From Gnetum montanum (Eukaryota > Streptophyta > Gnetopsida > Gnetales > Gnetaceae): a DNA stretch of 62,000 nucleotides. Numbering within the stretch: position 1 is the stretch's first letter; each line of letters opens with the position of its first letter. The DNA lies in assembly GCA_015680685.1 (NCBI GenBank), contig MNCI01001083.1, positions 26,359 through 88,358 on the forward strand, in the 5' to 3' direction. The notes under the pieces were generated by a model, which had not been told where the DNA came from, ran no database searches, and worked only from the letters and a program-made list of their open reading frames with translations. Of this stretch, positions 46,129-57,470 are shown one piece after another. The translations under genes and the position numbers were made by a program.

Positions 46129-47842
46129 TTAACTTCTTAGTGGACAGTTTCTATGGAACTTTGACCAGAAAGGTATTGTGGATGCTCGAGGTGGCACTTT
46201 GATAACAAAGGGAGCCCTCTTGCTTGTGGAGGTAGAGGGGACCCTTGCCTTGTTGGGAGGCACATGGATCACAAAAGGTTGTTGTGTAGGTTTAGACTTA
46301 CCACCTATGCTAATGGAATTTATGACATAGGAGACATCATCTATGTTGGATTGACTCATCATGTTGATCACCAGTTGGCCACGTTCTATCATTCTCTGTA
46401 GGTCATCCTGCAAAGCATGACAGTTGTCTATACCATGACCAGCTAGTTGGTGGTAATGATAGTATTGGTCCATCTTGAAGTGTTGTGGAACTAGGGGCTC
46501 GTTTGGTACTACTAAACTGGGGTTCCTTAGTAGTTTGCAGTACTTATCATGCTTTGGTGGGTAATTTCCGATACATGTTTACATTGGATTTGCCCATCTT
46601 TCAAGAGTTTCTCTAGTAGTTCAAAGTGTTGCACTAGTAGTGGTGTATACTTTGAGAGGTCCTTCCGCTAAAAGTTGGGTCTTGGGGTAGCCCCTGTCAA
46701 TGTAGGTGAGTTGGTAGTAGAGTTGATGATTTTGTTAGTTGGGGCTTTTGGCTGCTTAGCTATCGGGCCCTAGTTGGTTTCTTTTGTGCTTGTGGCTATT
46801 GTTATCACTGTTGTGTTTTTCTTACAAGAATGTTGGTTTCTATAGGCCACATAGGCTAGATTATTGCTAGGTTGCACTACTTCCTCTATGCTTTTTGCTT
46901 GGGCAAAGGCTTGGCTAAGAGACTTTGGGGCTAGATAATATGGTTTGGACTTGATGAAGTCATTTACTACACCTTTAAAGAAGGCCAATAGATGTGTCTC
47001 CGCTAAGGGTTCATGCATTTCATTCAATGCAACATTCCAATGTTGGAGGAATTTTAGCATGGGTTCTAGAGGCCCCTTTTTAACTTGCATCAGCTGGTCA
47101 AGGGTTTCTTCAGGCTTTAGGTTGTATCTGAAGTGCATTACAAACTTCCTCATGATATCCTTCAAAGAGGAGATTGAGGCATTAGGTAATGCACGATACC
47201 AGTCTAAGGCCTTGCCAGTGAGTGACATGGGGAAGACACGTATGATGGCATGTGGCCAAGCTTGAAGGAGTAGGCATTCAGAATAGAAATGTGACCAAGT
47301 GTGCATTGGGATCCCCTTCACCATTGTACTTGGTGAATTTTAGCAGCTAGACCCTAGTTGGGAGAGTTAGAGGTGGTATTGTAGGACTTATGGGATCATC
47401 TTGATAGAAGTCCCCCGCCTTGATGGTGTCAAAGGAGGTAGCCTTAAGTTGGTTGATCTCCTCTATTAAGATTTGGATTAGCTAGAATGCCTGATCCAAG
47501 CTTGGGGATGTGCCATCCAATTCCATTAGCTAGGATTGGATTGGTTGCATAGCATAGGGTAGAATTTTTTGTTGTGGAGTTTTCCAGTTTAACGTCATAG
47601 CAGACAGGTGTTGCTAGTTTAACATCATAGTAGACGATTGCTGATGTAGTGGTTGAACAATGGGTGTGGTGATTAGAGTGGGGCCACACATGGGTGGGCT
47701 GGATAGACACCATAGACACCAATGAGATAGGTAGGATGTAGGATGCCTGAGTTGTTTGGGGCTGGGGGGTGGCCCTTGCATGAGCATAGTGCTGGGAAAA
47801 TGCATTAGTTGCTTGCAAGGAAGGATGAATTGGCATGGTCAC
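46129..47842 (-). pseudogene. gag: gag of C1
   Basis: Three open pieces in different frames make up this gag. 47842-47444 is the N-terminal part, rich in Thr, Pro and Gln, and holds two copies of a Tyr-Asp-Val-Lys-Leu peptide encoded by the family core repeat. 47324-46770 is the capsid core: Lys-Ala-Leu-Asp-Trp-Tyr-Arg-Ala-Leu-Pro, Phe-Arg-Tyr-Asn-Leu-Lys-Pro, Phe-Leu-Gln-His-Trp and Leu-Ala-Glu-Thr-His. 46473-46129 is the C-terminal part: Tyr-Tyr-His-Tyr-His-Gln, His-Gly-Ile-Asp-Asn-Cys and Leu-Gln-Arg-Met-Ile-Glu, the half-knuckle region of Tat Gag. A frameshift lies near 47295. The gene is dead. Confidence 0.85.
47580..47640. repeat. Two core repeats inside C1 gag
   Basis: ccagtttaacgtcatagcag and ctagtttaacatcatagtag are two copies of the family core. 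Read on the minus strand they give Cys/Tyr-Tyr-Asp-Val-Lys-Leu. A third, isolated copy lies at 46128-46147. Confidence 0.75.
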
Positions 47843-48470
47843 TATCTTGGAGGGAATGGATGGACCAAATTAAGGAGGGGCTGTAATAAGGAGTGGTTGT
47901 TGGAAGACGGCATGGAGGGGGCTCTCATGCTTAGAGTGGGCCTCAAACACATCTTCCTCATTCTGTGAGGCTTCCTCGTAGGTTGTCATTGCATCATGCT
48001 TATTTTCACAGATGAGTTGGGACAACAATTGGTGGTAGGACTCCATGAGTAGGATTATTCAAACACGGAGGGGTTATACTCCCATCCATTCTGCTGGACT
48101 CATTCTTAGTCCTGTTTTGCCTCTACATCGAGGTAATCCATTGGTAGTCTTGCTTGGATTTTGGCACAATCAAAATTGTATTATTCGTGGCTTAATGAGG
48201 CATGCTTTGGCTAGGTTGTGGTATCAAATATGTTAGAAACCAATGTGGAAGGTTGATTTGGATTCATATTCACAGATCGAGTTTTGAGAGTTGCTAGTTG
48301 CAGAAAATGACTAACTCTAAAAATGGTAGAAAATAACTAAGTCTATCAATAGTAGGGAAATGGCCAAGTATAGAAATATAGAAAATGGCTAAGTGCAACA
48401 ATGTAGAGAAAAAAAATGTTAAGTACGAAAATGCTAAAAAAATGCTAAGTATGAAAATGCAGAAAAAAAG
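47843..48470 (-). other. Leader of C1
   Basis: Between primer site and gag. Near 48300-48465 a gaaaatggctaagta phrase recurs about seven times with irregular spacing. No gene is seen. Confidence 0.5.
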
Positions 48471-48490
48471 CCCTCCTTCTAGTGCCAAAA
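48471..48490 (-). other. Primer binding site of C1
   Basis: On the minus strand TTTTGGCACTAGAAGGAGGG starts just inside the 5' LTR. It looks like a plant gypsy primer site, but I cannot assign the tRNA with confidence. Confidence 0.6.
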
Positions 48491-48492
48491 AC

Positions 48493-49512
48493 TATAGTGA
48501 CTGAAAACGTCGGTGGCTAGAAACACTGAGAGGTTGTTGGGCAAACAGTTTAACCTCGGATCCATGCAAGGGCCATGTTGGATAAAATAGAAATGGAATG
48601 CCTTGAACGATCTAGTCAATCAGATAAGGACTTAACCGGTGTAAAATAACCCTTTTGCAAACAATGATTTTAAATTGAACGCTTGGTGGAAGAATAAAAG
48701 AAAACATAATTTACATAGCAGTAGAAACATGCTAAAGTGCATAACAAGATAGTGGACATGATTAAGCATTTAACAATGACAAAAAATAAATGTTGTAATA
48801 AGATAGAAAGAGAGATTGAATAGAAAGATACACCAACCCAGAAAAGGGGTACAGGTATATAGAGTATATAATAGGCATAGTAGGAACGCAATCACAACCT
48901 TGGTGGTGTTGGGCTATTTAATCTAGTGCTCACTGTGATAAACTATGCATGTTGGGTCAGTAGTCACAATGTACTGCGTGATGTTCCACTGGGCTGCAAT
49001 GGGGCTGCAATGTATCGTGCAGTGTAGTTGTGCCTCTCTATCGGTGTAGTATGCTCTAGGTCTCGTTCGCCCACGGAGCCAGGTGCCAAGATGCCAAAAT
49101 GCCAAAAGCCAAAAAAATGAAAACACCAACTGCCTTGCTAGTGAAGAAATGAAAGCCTACTCCCTTTTTTCTCTTCTCTCCTCTTTCAAAAGAGGGTGCA
49201 AAGGTATTTATAGGGCTAGGGTTAGCCCAAAATGTGAATCAAGTGCCACGTGGTAGTGCAGTGGGTGTTACACTGTAGTGTTGCATTGTAGCGCTACACT
49301 ACGCACTGTAGTGCTGGGTATTGCACTGTAGCACTACGCTATGCACTATAGCACTACGCTACATAACGTAGTAGGGTGTTACATTGTAGCACTGCACTGC
49401 ACATTGTAGTGCTACGCTACATAGTGTAGGAGGGTGTAGAAAGTGCCATCGCTTTGACACTTAGAAAAATCTGTAGTTGAGATGCTGAGACTTAAAATTT
49501 TGTGGTGTTTTA
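48493..49512 (-). repeat. 5' LTR of C1
   Basis: A 1020-bp LTR matching 41754-42768. Its end has decayed from GTTTCA to GTTTTA. On the minus strand it has a TATA box at 49212-49205 and the palindrome cluster at 49440-49264. Confidence 0.88.
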
Positions 49513-49529
49513 ATTATCATTTTGTTCAA

Positions 49530-49563
49530 CTTGAGGACAAGTTTTCATTCAGTCGTGGGGATA
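49530..49563 (+). other. Purine-rich tract of B3
   Basis: The bases acttgaggacaag, then gtcgtggggata, lead directly into the 3' LTR. The gaggacaag phrase before a G-run is common before gypsy 3' LTRs. Confidence 0.65.
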
Positions 49564-50339
49564 TGCTGAACCATGATTTGTTAAGCTTCGATATCAGACC
49601 CACAATATCATATCTGCAATATCAGGTATGCGATATCATGGCCTAGATAATGATATCAGATATACAATATCGTGATTCTTGTGTAAGCCTATAAATACAC
49701 CTTTGGGCACATAGGAAGGGGTGTGTTAGAGTTAGTAGGTGTAATTGTAGATTCTTTTTATTCATTTCTAGTTCATCTCAACTCTTTTCCTAATGCATGC
49801 CCGTAGTGTGATGATTGTAATTGTATGGAACCTTTATTTCGAGTGTGACATACTTGAACATGCACATGACCAACAATAAAGATCGAGATTGCTTCATCAT
49901 TGCAACATTCAATTAGTTTTAATTACTTACTATTATTGTGATTTATTGTTTTCCAAATTAATATTTCTTACCCTTCATTTAATATCCCTATTATTAAATG
50001 CAAAATGAGTACGACTTAATCACAAACATTTAAGTGTGACTACTTGGTAACTCAGTAGTGTATCTAGGAGCACTCAAGTGATATACGCTTGGTAATCCCA
50101 AAAGTAGTACGCGAGGTTCAAGATGTGTATGGATGATTAAGGACAAATGCTCATCACACTTAGGCTTGCTTAGATTCTCTTCTCCCACTCTCTTAGCTTA
50201 AAACAAAGTTATTTTTCATTGCCTCTAGGAGTAGCACTAGTTTAGGCCCACATCATACACCTCACTCTGGACTAAACCATATGTGACAAAGCAAGTACTA
50301 GTCCAGGTGGAAAGATAGCGAACTATGATCAATGTGTAA
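49564..50339 (+). repeat. 3' LTR of B3, truncated by C2
   Basis: It starts TGCTGAACCATGA and matches the 5' LTR as far as aactatgatcaatgtgtaa, where C2-related sequence begins. The last 145 or so bases of the LTR are missing from the window. Its TATA box is at 49690-49697. Confidence 0.9.
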
Positions 50340-50377
50340 GGATTGAAAATGTTGATGGGTACATAGGTGATGGTATA

Positions 50378-52126
50378 TGTAGCGATTGAAAATGTAAGTG
50401 GCTAGAAACACTGAGAGGTTTCTAGGAAAATAGTTTAACCTTGGATCCGTGCAAGGGCCATGCTGGATAAAATGGAAATGGGGCACCTTGAACAACCTGG
50501 TTGATCAGACAGGGACTTAATCGGTCCAACTTAACCTTACGTGAATGTTGTTTTGATTGCCAGATACACGAGGTAAAATCAATAATCAATAAATGCAGGA
50601 ATGAAGGAAATAATGCCAAACAACGATAATAATAAAGAAATAATTATAATGAACTCAGGTAAGAAACGACACCACATCAAGGTCGAGGGTTCAATTCTTT
50701 GCCTTGTTTGAGAGATGTGCAACAAGTTATATAACGTCGAAGGTGCACAGAGAATTCAAGGGTAATTAGAATGCTCAGAATGTGCCAACTATGGTCTTGA
50801 ATGCAAACTTAGAAGCCAATGCAAGATAGTCAACACAAAAAGCCAACCGTAAAAATGCCAACCTAAAAGTACTATTGCTAAAAATGCCAACCCAAAGTTG
50901 CCAATGCCTTTCAGCATTATTTGTTGGGATATTTATAGGACCAAGAGCAGGTCAGAAATGTGGTTTAGATGCCATGTTTCTTGGGCCCGACAAGATGCTG
51001 ATGTGCCCGTACTGCATACATGTGAAATGCTGATTGTGAACTTGCTACGCTGTAACCATATTATTGAAATTGAAGGTGCTAGAATCTAGTGTGCTAACAA
51101 TGCAAGAAGAAATGGAGTCTCCCCACACCCCCAGGACTACGTATTCCCTATGCTTATGAATAGGGTCAAGTGTAGCAACAAATTTTGAGGGATGGACTAA
51201 GGGGTATGCCAAAGTGAAACAAAGCCCTGATGCCTCTATCAACTTTGCATCACTTACACTATTTGGAACATTGAAGTAGTGTAGCTACTTGCTATGTTGT
51301 GCTATGCTATGTAGCATAGCACCTTGATGTAGTGTAGCTGCTCACTACGCTATGCTATGCTATGTAGTGTAGCACAACATAGCTACCAGTTTGAATAGAA
51401 AACTTGCGTGGGAGTCAGTAGCTTTTGCCAAAGGCCTTGGCACACATCAGGTTAACCTTTGGAGCATTTTATTGATCTGCATCCTTGCAACACTACATAG
51501 CATAGCGGACAATGTGACATGCATTTTTGTCAAAATTGTGGTGTTTTGCGAGAAAACTCTTCTTATGGTTCAAGTGAGAATTGAGACAGGTTAATTTTGG
51601 AAACCACAATGCTTTTAAATGTAATCCTTTTGTCAAAACAGCTTGGTAGAGGAGCCTTTATGTGCTTCAACCTTGCTATGTTGTACTACACTATATAGCG
51701 TAGCATAGTGTAGCACCCTATGTTGCCCAAATTTTGACTTTGCTTTGAATGAGCATCTTGCCAAAACTCATATTCGGATACTTGTTTGATTTTTCAAAGG
51801 CCTACTATGTTGTGCGACATAGTGTAGTGTAGCAGAATTTTCAACTAGAAAACTTCCTGAATTGTTTTTCTCATCCCAATCACTCTCGACAACTCCTAGC
51901 ATGGTTTCTAAGTAGACTGTCAGCTAGGTGAATTATCCAAGTGGGTAGGCCAGAGAGTCCATCGGGCCTGTCAGCTCTACAGATAGAAAACTTTTTGGAC
52001 TTGATAGTCTAATCTTAGTGCCTTCATTTCCTTCCAAATGGTCATGAGGCTACACTTGTGGAAATGCTTTCCTCAGTCCCAAGATCCTCGTGAAGCAAGA
52101 GTGCCTTAAAATTTTATGGTGTTTCA
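50378..52126 (-). repeat. 3' LTR of C2
   Basis: On the plus strand it runs from TGTAGCGATTGAAAATG to GGTGTTTCA, 1749 bp. The ends match C1; the middle is longer. Its minus-strand TATA box is at 50937-50930. A related 20-base start (gattgaaaatgttgatggg) is repeated at 50340-50358, so the outer edge is partly duplicated. Confidence 0.82.
51262..51840 (-). promoter_or_regulatory. CTATGCTA palindrome cluster, C2 LTR
   Basis: The words gctatgctatg, gtagcatagc, actacgctatgc and atagcgtagcatagtgtagc recur in four groups over 580 bases. A perfect palindrome with 11-bp arms lies at 51299-51322. The cluster is on the U3 side of the TATA box. Confidence 0.7.
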
Positions 52127-53510
52127 CTAGCCCCTCTTTGTTGATGTCTCAAGGATGGACCCGAGAGACGCCGACAAAGAATATCAAACACCATGAAAGA
52201 TAAGATGCTAACATCGCTCTTTAGTAGTTGTCTAGATGTTGCTTAGCTATGCTTGAGAGTACTAGGATAGTCATGTAGGGAAGGAGGAAAGGGTGGATCT
52301 ATGAGGATAGTTTCAGGAAGGGAAAGATGTAACATAGTCTAGTCCCTTGTCAGAGTGCTTGTGAGGGAATTGATATGCATGGGCATCTTTCTTTTTTAGG
52401 CATCTAACCTCTTATTGGAATGCTTAAAGATGGTCATTGTGAAACAGCTAATGTGCCATTTGTTTTGGGCACGTGTTTTTTTTTTTGGGTGAGCTTTTGC
52501 TCTTCTACACTTTTCTTTTGTTGTTTTTCCATTTTCATCTACAAACAACCTTGTTCTAGGACAGGTGTTTGCTCCCGAGGATGAGTTATGTTACATCCAT
52601 GTGGGGCTTTGACCTGCCTACAAATGCTTCCCATGCAGCAAGTTGCATTACGCACATCATGGACTTTTTCGTTGAGCATATGGGAGGGCTTTACAAGGAT
52701 CAGGAAAAAATCGTAAAAGAGGTGTGATAAGGGGAATTTTGGGTGTAAGAAATGAGGGAAAGGAGGTTAAGGGGGAGGATAGGATGTGCACTTCCAAGTA
52801 GCTAAGCTAGTTAGGATGACCACCTTGGAATGATGTAGTGTCTTGCCACCTTAGCGAAACACACCTCTGACTAACACCCCTCTGGCATGTACCCTACAAA
52901 CACAATAGAGAGTAAACCAAAAGAAATAGCCTTCAAGTAAAATGAAGGCAAAGGCCTTTCTTACTTTGGACGCTGCTAGAGTAATGGATGTTACTACTAA
53001 GGCATTCGACATCTAAACTAGAAAGGCCAGCAACGGTTCTAACAGCATCATTATGGAGGAGTTGGCATTGAGGAAGCTATGAGTTGCAGCAATGCGGGTG
53101 CTTAGGAGTCCCCACCCAAGGCAAACATTATGCAATTTAGTTATAAGGTAAGATGCCTAATAGCTGAATGTATTTTGGGCATGGGTGATGATAGGGGCTA
53201 GAGGATAGCAACTTTGTGGCTAGGACACAATAGTGCTAGGACTCCAGCAGCAAGATTCAACCACGGAAGCTATTGCCAGGGCGACGGGCTGTGGTAGCAA
53301 GAGCTCTGAAAGGTCAGCAAGATGTCAAACGGAATCTTTGGAGGATTAGCAAGATGCCAAGGGCAATGGTGTTGCACATATTCCAGAGGGTGTTTTCTTG
53401 GCTTCGTGAACTGCATTCTGTAACTGTAATGTCTCACCGCATGTCAGTACTATGCATGCTTGCTTGTTTGAATGGTTGTAGATGCATGCTGAGGACATTG
53501 TTCCACGAAC
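52127..53510 (-). other. Polypurine tract and 3' untranslated region of C2
   Basis: The tract (52146-52127) abuts the LTR. The rest shares short phrases with the matching parts of C1 and C3, such as ctacaaacacaa near 52895. No gene is seen; an 84-codon plus-strand frame at 53273-53527 has no domain. Confidence 0.55.
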
Positions 53511-53944
53511 CTAGTTTAAGGTCCTAGTAGACCTATTTTAAGGTCCCAGTAAACTGTGGTGTGCTAGTTTAAGGTCCTAGCAGACTGTGGTGTGCTAGTT
53601 TAAGGTCCTAGTAGACCGTTGTGCTGGTTTAAGGTCCCAGTAGATCACTGTGCTGGTTTAAGGTCCCAGCAAACCGTTGTGCTAGTTTATCATTGTAGCA
53701 GATGGTGGATGGGCTAGTTTAAGGTCATAGCAGACTTCCTGTGCTAGTTTTACATCATAGCGAATGAGCTTTGCTAGTTTTACATCATGGTGGATGTGCT
53801 AGTTTATAGTCATAGCAGACTATCTATGCCAATTTATAGTCATAGTAGACTATCTTTGCCAATTTTATGTCATAGTGGATGAGCTATGTCAATTTTACAT
53901 TGTAGCAGATGTGCTTTGCCAATTTTATGTTGTAGTGAACATTT
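53511..53944. repeat. Short tandem array with the TAGTTTAAGGTC core, C2
   Basis: About 15 copies of a unit near 30 bp (ctagtttaaggtcctagcag, then ac and tgtggtgtg or a variant), drifting toward aattttatgtcatagtgga at the right end. Unit lengths of 22, 29, 30 and 31 are not multiples of three, so it is not coding. It begins directly after the end of pol. Confidence 0.92.
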
Positions 53945-53964
53945 TTCTTACCTTGCTCATGCAT

Positions 53965-55046
53965 TAGATGTAATACAACTTGAGATACAAATGATTCACA
54001 GGATTTGTGAACTCTTTGCCATCCATGTTTGCCAGCTTGAAGGCTCCATTCCCGTAGGCTTTTGTAACCATGAATGGACCTCCCTAGTCTACTGAGAACT
54101 TGTTCACATGTTCACAGACATCCTTGAGAATGAGGTCTCCCTTTTTTACCAATCGTTAATCTATGTTTGCATGATGCTTCTGCTGTTTCCTATCTTGACA
54201 TCGCTCGATGCGGCCAAGTGTTTGTGCACACTCCTCCTTTATGGAGTTGAGGTTAATGTTCCTCAACTCGTTGATCTAGGATTCACTCATGACATTTGAT
54301 AGGATCATTCGAAGTGGTGGTACTTGTAGCTCAAGAGGCAACATTGCTTCAGATCCATAACCAAGACTGTAAGGAGTTTTACTTGTTGTTGTCTTGCATA
54401 TCGTTCTTTAAGCCCATAACACATAGAGGATTTACTTGTGCCATCACCTCTTACTGCTGCTAAGAATTTTCTTGAGCAAGTTGATGATGGCTTTGTTCGT
54501 ATCTTCTACCTGTCCATTTGCCTATGGGTAGTAAGGTGAGGAAAAGGATTACTTAATGCCAAGGTTGTTGTAAAAGGCTTTGGTTTCTGCAGTACTAAAT
54601 TGTGGCCCATTGTCTATCACAATAGTCATGGGAAACACAAACCTTGTCACTATGTTATCCAATATAAAGTGGCAAACCTGTTGAGATGTAGTCTTCCTAA
54701 GGGGGATAGCCTCTACCCACTTTGTAAAGTACTCAGTGGCAGTGATGATGAAGCTATGCCCTGCGGAAGACTTAGGCATGATAGGTCCTACAATGTCTAC
54801 TCCCCATCATTGGAATGGCTATGTGATCTACATTGGGTGCAACTCGGTAGGTGAAATGTGTATACGATTTGCATATCGTTAGCATGTTTCATAGGTCTTA
54901 ACTTTGGCAAGGAAATCTCGTTCTATGTGATGCTAGTAGTACCCTACACATCTGATTTTTACTGCCATGGCCCTAGGTGCTATGTGTCCATCACACAGTC
55001 CCTCATGTACCTCATTAATGACCTTCTATGCTTGTTCCTCATTTAT
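53965..55046 (-). pseudogene. pol: Integrase of C2, catalytic residues kept
   Basis: Read on the minus strand in the same frame as the RNase H. The zinc site appears as His-Glu-Gly-Leu-Cys-Asp-Gly-His and Thr-Tyr-Glu-Thr-Cys (about 54990-54880). The core has Val-Asp-Ile-Val-Gly-Pro, then Val-Ile-Asp-Asn-Gly-Pro-Gln-Phe near 54610. Asn-Gly-Gln-Val-Glu follows with exactly 35 residues between the second Asp and the Glu, the DD35E spacing. The end reads Gly-Asn-Gly-Ala-Phe-Lys-Leu-Ala. Several stops (for example after Gly-Ile-Lys) inactivate it. Confidence 0.85.
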
Positions 55047-55829
55047 TCATTCCAGCAATATCCCATCAAAGGAGCATTTGCATAAAGCGTTATCTCCCAT
55101 AAGTACATATTTCCGAGCATGCTTGTGGATCACATCTCTTTGGGTAGATGTTAATCTACATGGGGATTCACCATGTTGCAGATAGGCTTTAATGCTAGCA
55201 TACCACTCCTGGGTATTTGTAGCTCTTACATAGGTGACGTGCACCTCTTGAGTGATAGGCTCTATACACTCGGTTATCGAAGCAGGAAAACTTGCGAATA
55301 GGTGTGGTAGCACATGTAATGCTAGGATGGCCAAGGCATCTGCTACGGTGTTCTCATTGCAAAACACATGTTGAACGTCTATTGTTGCAAACTTTTTAAG
55401 AAAACTTTTAGCTAGGTTGCAATAGGATTGCATATGGGTAGCTTTGTAGGCATATAACTCAGTGATTTGATTAGCAACAAGTTGTGAATCGTCATGAATT
55501 GCCAAGTGTTGAATTTTTAATGCTTGGGCTACTAAGAGGCCCCTGAGTAGTCCTTCGTACTCTACCATGTTGTTTGTACAAAGGAACATGAAATGATAAG
55601 AAAACGGTTGAATGTCCCTCAAGGGGAATGTAATGATGATAGCTGCACTAACACCTCGCGTAGTCAATGCATCGTCGAAATGCAAAGTAGCCTCTAAATG
55701 TAATGGCACAGAGTTGATAATGCTAATGTGCTCATCAGGGAATTTGGGTTCTATGGTTGCCCGATCGTCGACAGGTGAGGTTGTGAGTTGCATAGCTATG
55801 GCTTGCCCTTTTGTCCACGATTGGGTCAC
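55047..55829 (-). pseudogene. pol: Archaeal-type RNase H of C2, open for 260 codons
   Basis: RNase H degrades the RNA strand during reverse transcription. The 260-codon open piece is the longest in the window. It holds the four acidic positions: Leu-His-Phe-Asp-Asp-Ala-Leu (first), Val-Glu-Tyr-Glu-Gly (second), His-Asp-Asp-Ser-Gln-Leu-Val (third) and Thr-Val-Ala-Asp-Ala (fourth). The Asn-Asn-Met-Val-Glu-Tyr-Glu and Asp-Ser-Gln-Leu motifs are those of the archaeal-like RNase H of Tat elements. The integrase N-terminal region begins after the Asp-Ala motif. A stop at 55047 ends this piece, but the frame continues. Confidence 0.88.
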
Positions 55830-55832
55830 ATA

Positions 55833-57434
55833 CTACAAATTGAATTCTGTGGTTATGGCTTTCCACCAGGCTATCCTACTACTCTCGTATAGATTGTTTG
55901 TGATATCCCAGACTACATAGTTTTTGCAAATAATGTTAACTTTTCTACAAAATAGATAATGCCTCCACTTTTTTAATGCAAAAACTAGGGCGAGGAAATT
56001 TTTTTCCACCTCATTGTATTTCACCTCATATGCTATCAACGCATGACTCAGGTAATACACTGGAATCTTAGATTCATCGTCTTGTCTCTGACATAATAGT
56101 GCCGCAATAGATGTGTTTGAGGTGGCAAGGTAGATGTAGAAAGGCTTATCCCTCTATGGTGGGTAAATAGTTGGGAGGTGTAAAAGCTCTTTCTTTAGAT
56201 CATCAAAGGATTGTTGGCATTTTTTTGTCCATTCGAAGTTAACCCCTTTCTTTAGTAAGTGTTGCATGGGGTGTAACTTGTCAGTCAACTTTACTACAAA
56301 CCTTCTAATGAACTGTATCCTATCTTGCAACCCACACAGTTCTTTAAGGTTTGTAGGGGGTGCTAGGTTAACGATGGCCTTAACTTTGTCAGGGTCCACT
56401 CATATTCTAGCCTCCAATACTATAAACCCTAACATGCATCTGGTTCTTACCTTGAAGACACAATTTTTTGGTTTGAGGTGTAAGTCATGCATCTAGCAAC
56501 GTTTGAGGACTACACCGAGATCGTTGGGATGGTTAGCAACCTCTTTCAATTTGATGGCTATGTCATCCACATAGTCATTCAGTGTTTCTAGGATGTAGTC
56601 ACTAAAGATGTATGTCATGGCTCTTTGGTAGGTTGCTCTAATGTTTTTGAGTCCAAAAGGCATCATGATGTAATAGAAGGTACCCCATGGGGTCATGAAA
56701 GTGGTTGCTAACTGATGCTTTGGGTTGATATGAATTTGATTGTAGCTGGAGAAACCATCCATGAAAGATAGTAGAGCGTGTCTAGCCATAGTGTCAATGA
56801 GTTGATCAATACTTGGCAATGGGAAGTCATCCTTGATCATTGCTTTGTTTAGATCCTCAAAGTCTATACAAATTCATATTCCTCCCATTTTCTTTGAAAC
56901 TACAATGATGTTTGACACGCATTTTGAGTAATCAACTACCTCGATGAAACCAGCTTGATACAGCTTAGTGATTTCATCGCATACGGCTAGTGCGATCTTT
57001 AGTTTAGTCTTGTGAGCCTTTTCTTTAATTGCCTTCACATGTGGATCTAAGACAATGTTATGCTATATAAGCCTCAAATCTAAGCCCGGCATGTTGTTAT
57101 AAGACCATGCGAATACTTTGATGTTATCTTGCAGGATCTTGGATACATCTATGTGTGTTTGTGAATCTAGGATGGAGCTAAGTTTTAACATTTTTATTTT
57201 CCCCCTGGATGTAGTCACAGGTATTTCAATGAGAGGAGCCTCAGTTACATCCCTAGTCTCTAAATCTAAGGCTTGGACTAGGTGTTCGGGCTAGTCTGGG
57301 GATACTTCTAAGGATGCGATAGTGTGATTGACAAATGATTCCTAGTCTATTGAATTTGGGTTCAATTTTCTTGTAAGCTTGCCATGTGGACTTACCAAGG
57401 CTAGAAGTGAAGGTAGATCATGATGCATGGCCAT
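55833..57434 (-). pseudogene. pol: Reverse transcriptase of C2
   Basis: The ATG at 57434 opens the same frame used down to 53965. It reads a linker, then Val-Phe-Ala-Trp-Ser-Tyr-Asn-Asn-Met-Pro, Asp-Glu-Ile-Thr-Lys-Leu-Tyr-Gln-Ala and Leu-Pro-Ser-Ile-Asp-Gln-Leu-Ile-Asp. Phe-Met-Asp-Gly-Phe-Ser-Ser-Tyr, Met-Pro-Phe-Gly-Leu-Lys-Asn and the intact active site Tyr-Val-Asp-Asp (about 56580-56565) follow. The connection region, with Gly-Leu-Gln-Asp-Arg-Ile and Phe-Glu-Trp-Thr, follows near 56330-56230. Open pieces at 56840-56493, 56399-56154 and 56060-55833 are separated only by point stops. Confidence 0.88.
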
Positions 57435-57470
57435 TCTTGCTCAACCCACAACAATAAGATAAAATCCAAG

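Larger units (their letters stand above)
41754..49512 (-). mobile_element. Element C1: Tat-like, gag and protease only, inserted in B3
   Basis: LTRs of 1015 bp (41754-42768) and 1020 bp (48493-49512) bound an internal region read on the minus strand. A primer site (48490-48471), gag, protease and then untranslated sequence with repeats lead to a polypurine tract (42788-42769). Reverse transcriptase, RNase H and integrase are absent, so C1 could only have moved with enzymes from elsewhere. B3 sequence resumes on both sides. I could not find a target-site duplication. Confidence 0.88.
36761..50339 (+). mobile_element. Element B3: tRNA-Asp-primed gypsy, gag only
   Basis: The 5' LTR is 36761-37618 and is followed by a tRNA-Asp-type primer site and a long gag frame. 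After the insertion of C1 (41754-49512) come a purine-rich tract and a 3' LTR (49564-50339, cut short by C2). Without C1 its internal length is about 4.2 kb. No protease, reverse transcriptase or integrase is seen, so B3 was probably a non-autonomous derivative of an Athila-like element. Confidence 0.85.

Noticed and set aside
45894-46202. 102-codon Gly-rich plus-strand open frame
   Set aside because: It lies opposite the worn gag-protease linker of C1 and shows no motif.
47614-47968. Additional open frames on both strands over C1 gag
   Set aside because: They are alternative-frame shadows of the gag N-terminal region.
41744-49520. Target-site duplication for C1
   Set aside because: Flanking bases gttct on the left and attat on the right do not match; decay or a wrong end by a few bases is possible, so none is claimed.
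53511-53944. Regular short repeats resembling a CRISPR array
   Set aside because: The host is a plant nuclear genome, the units are contiguous without constant-length unique spacers, and the core recurs elsewhere in the same retroelement family.
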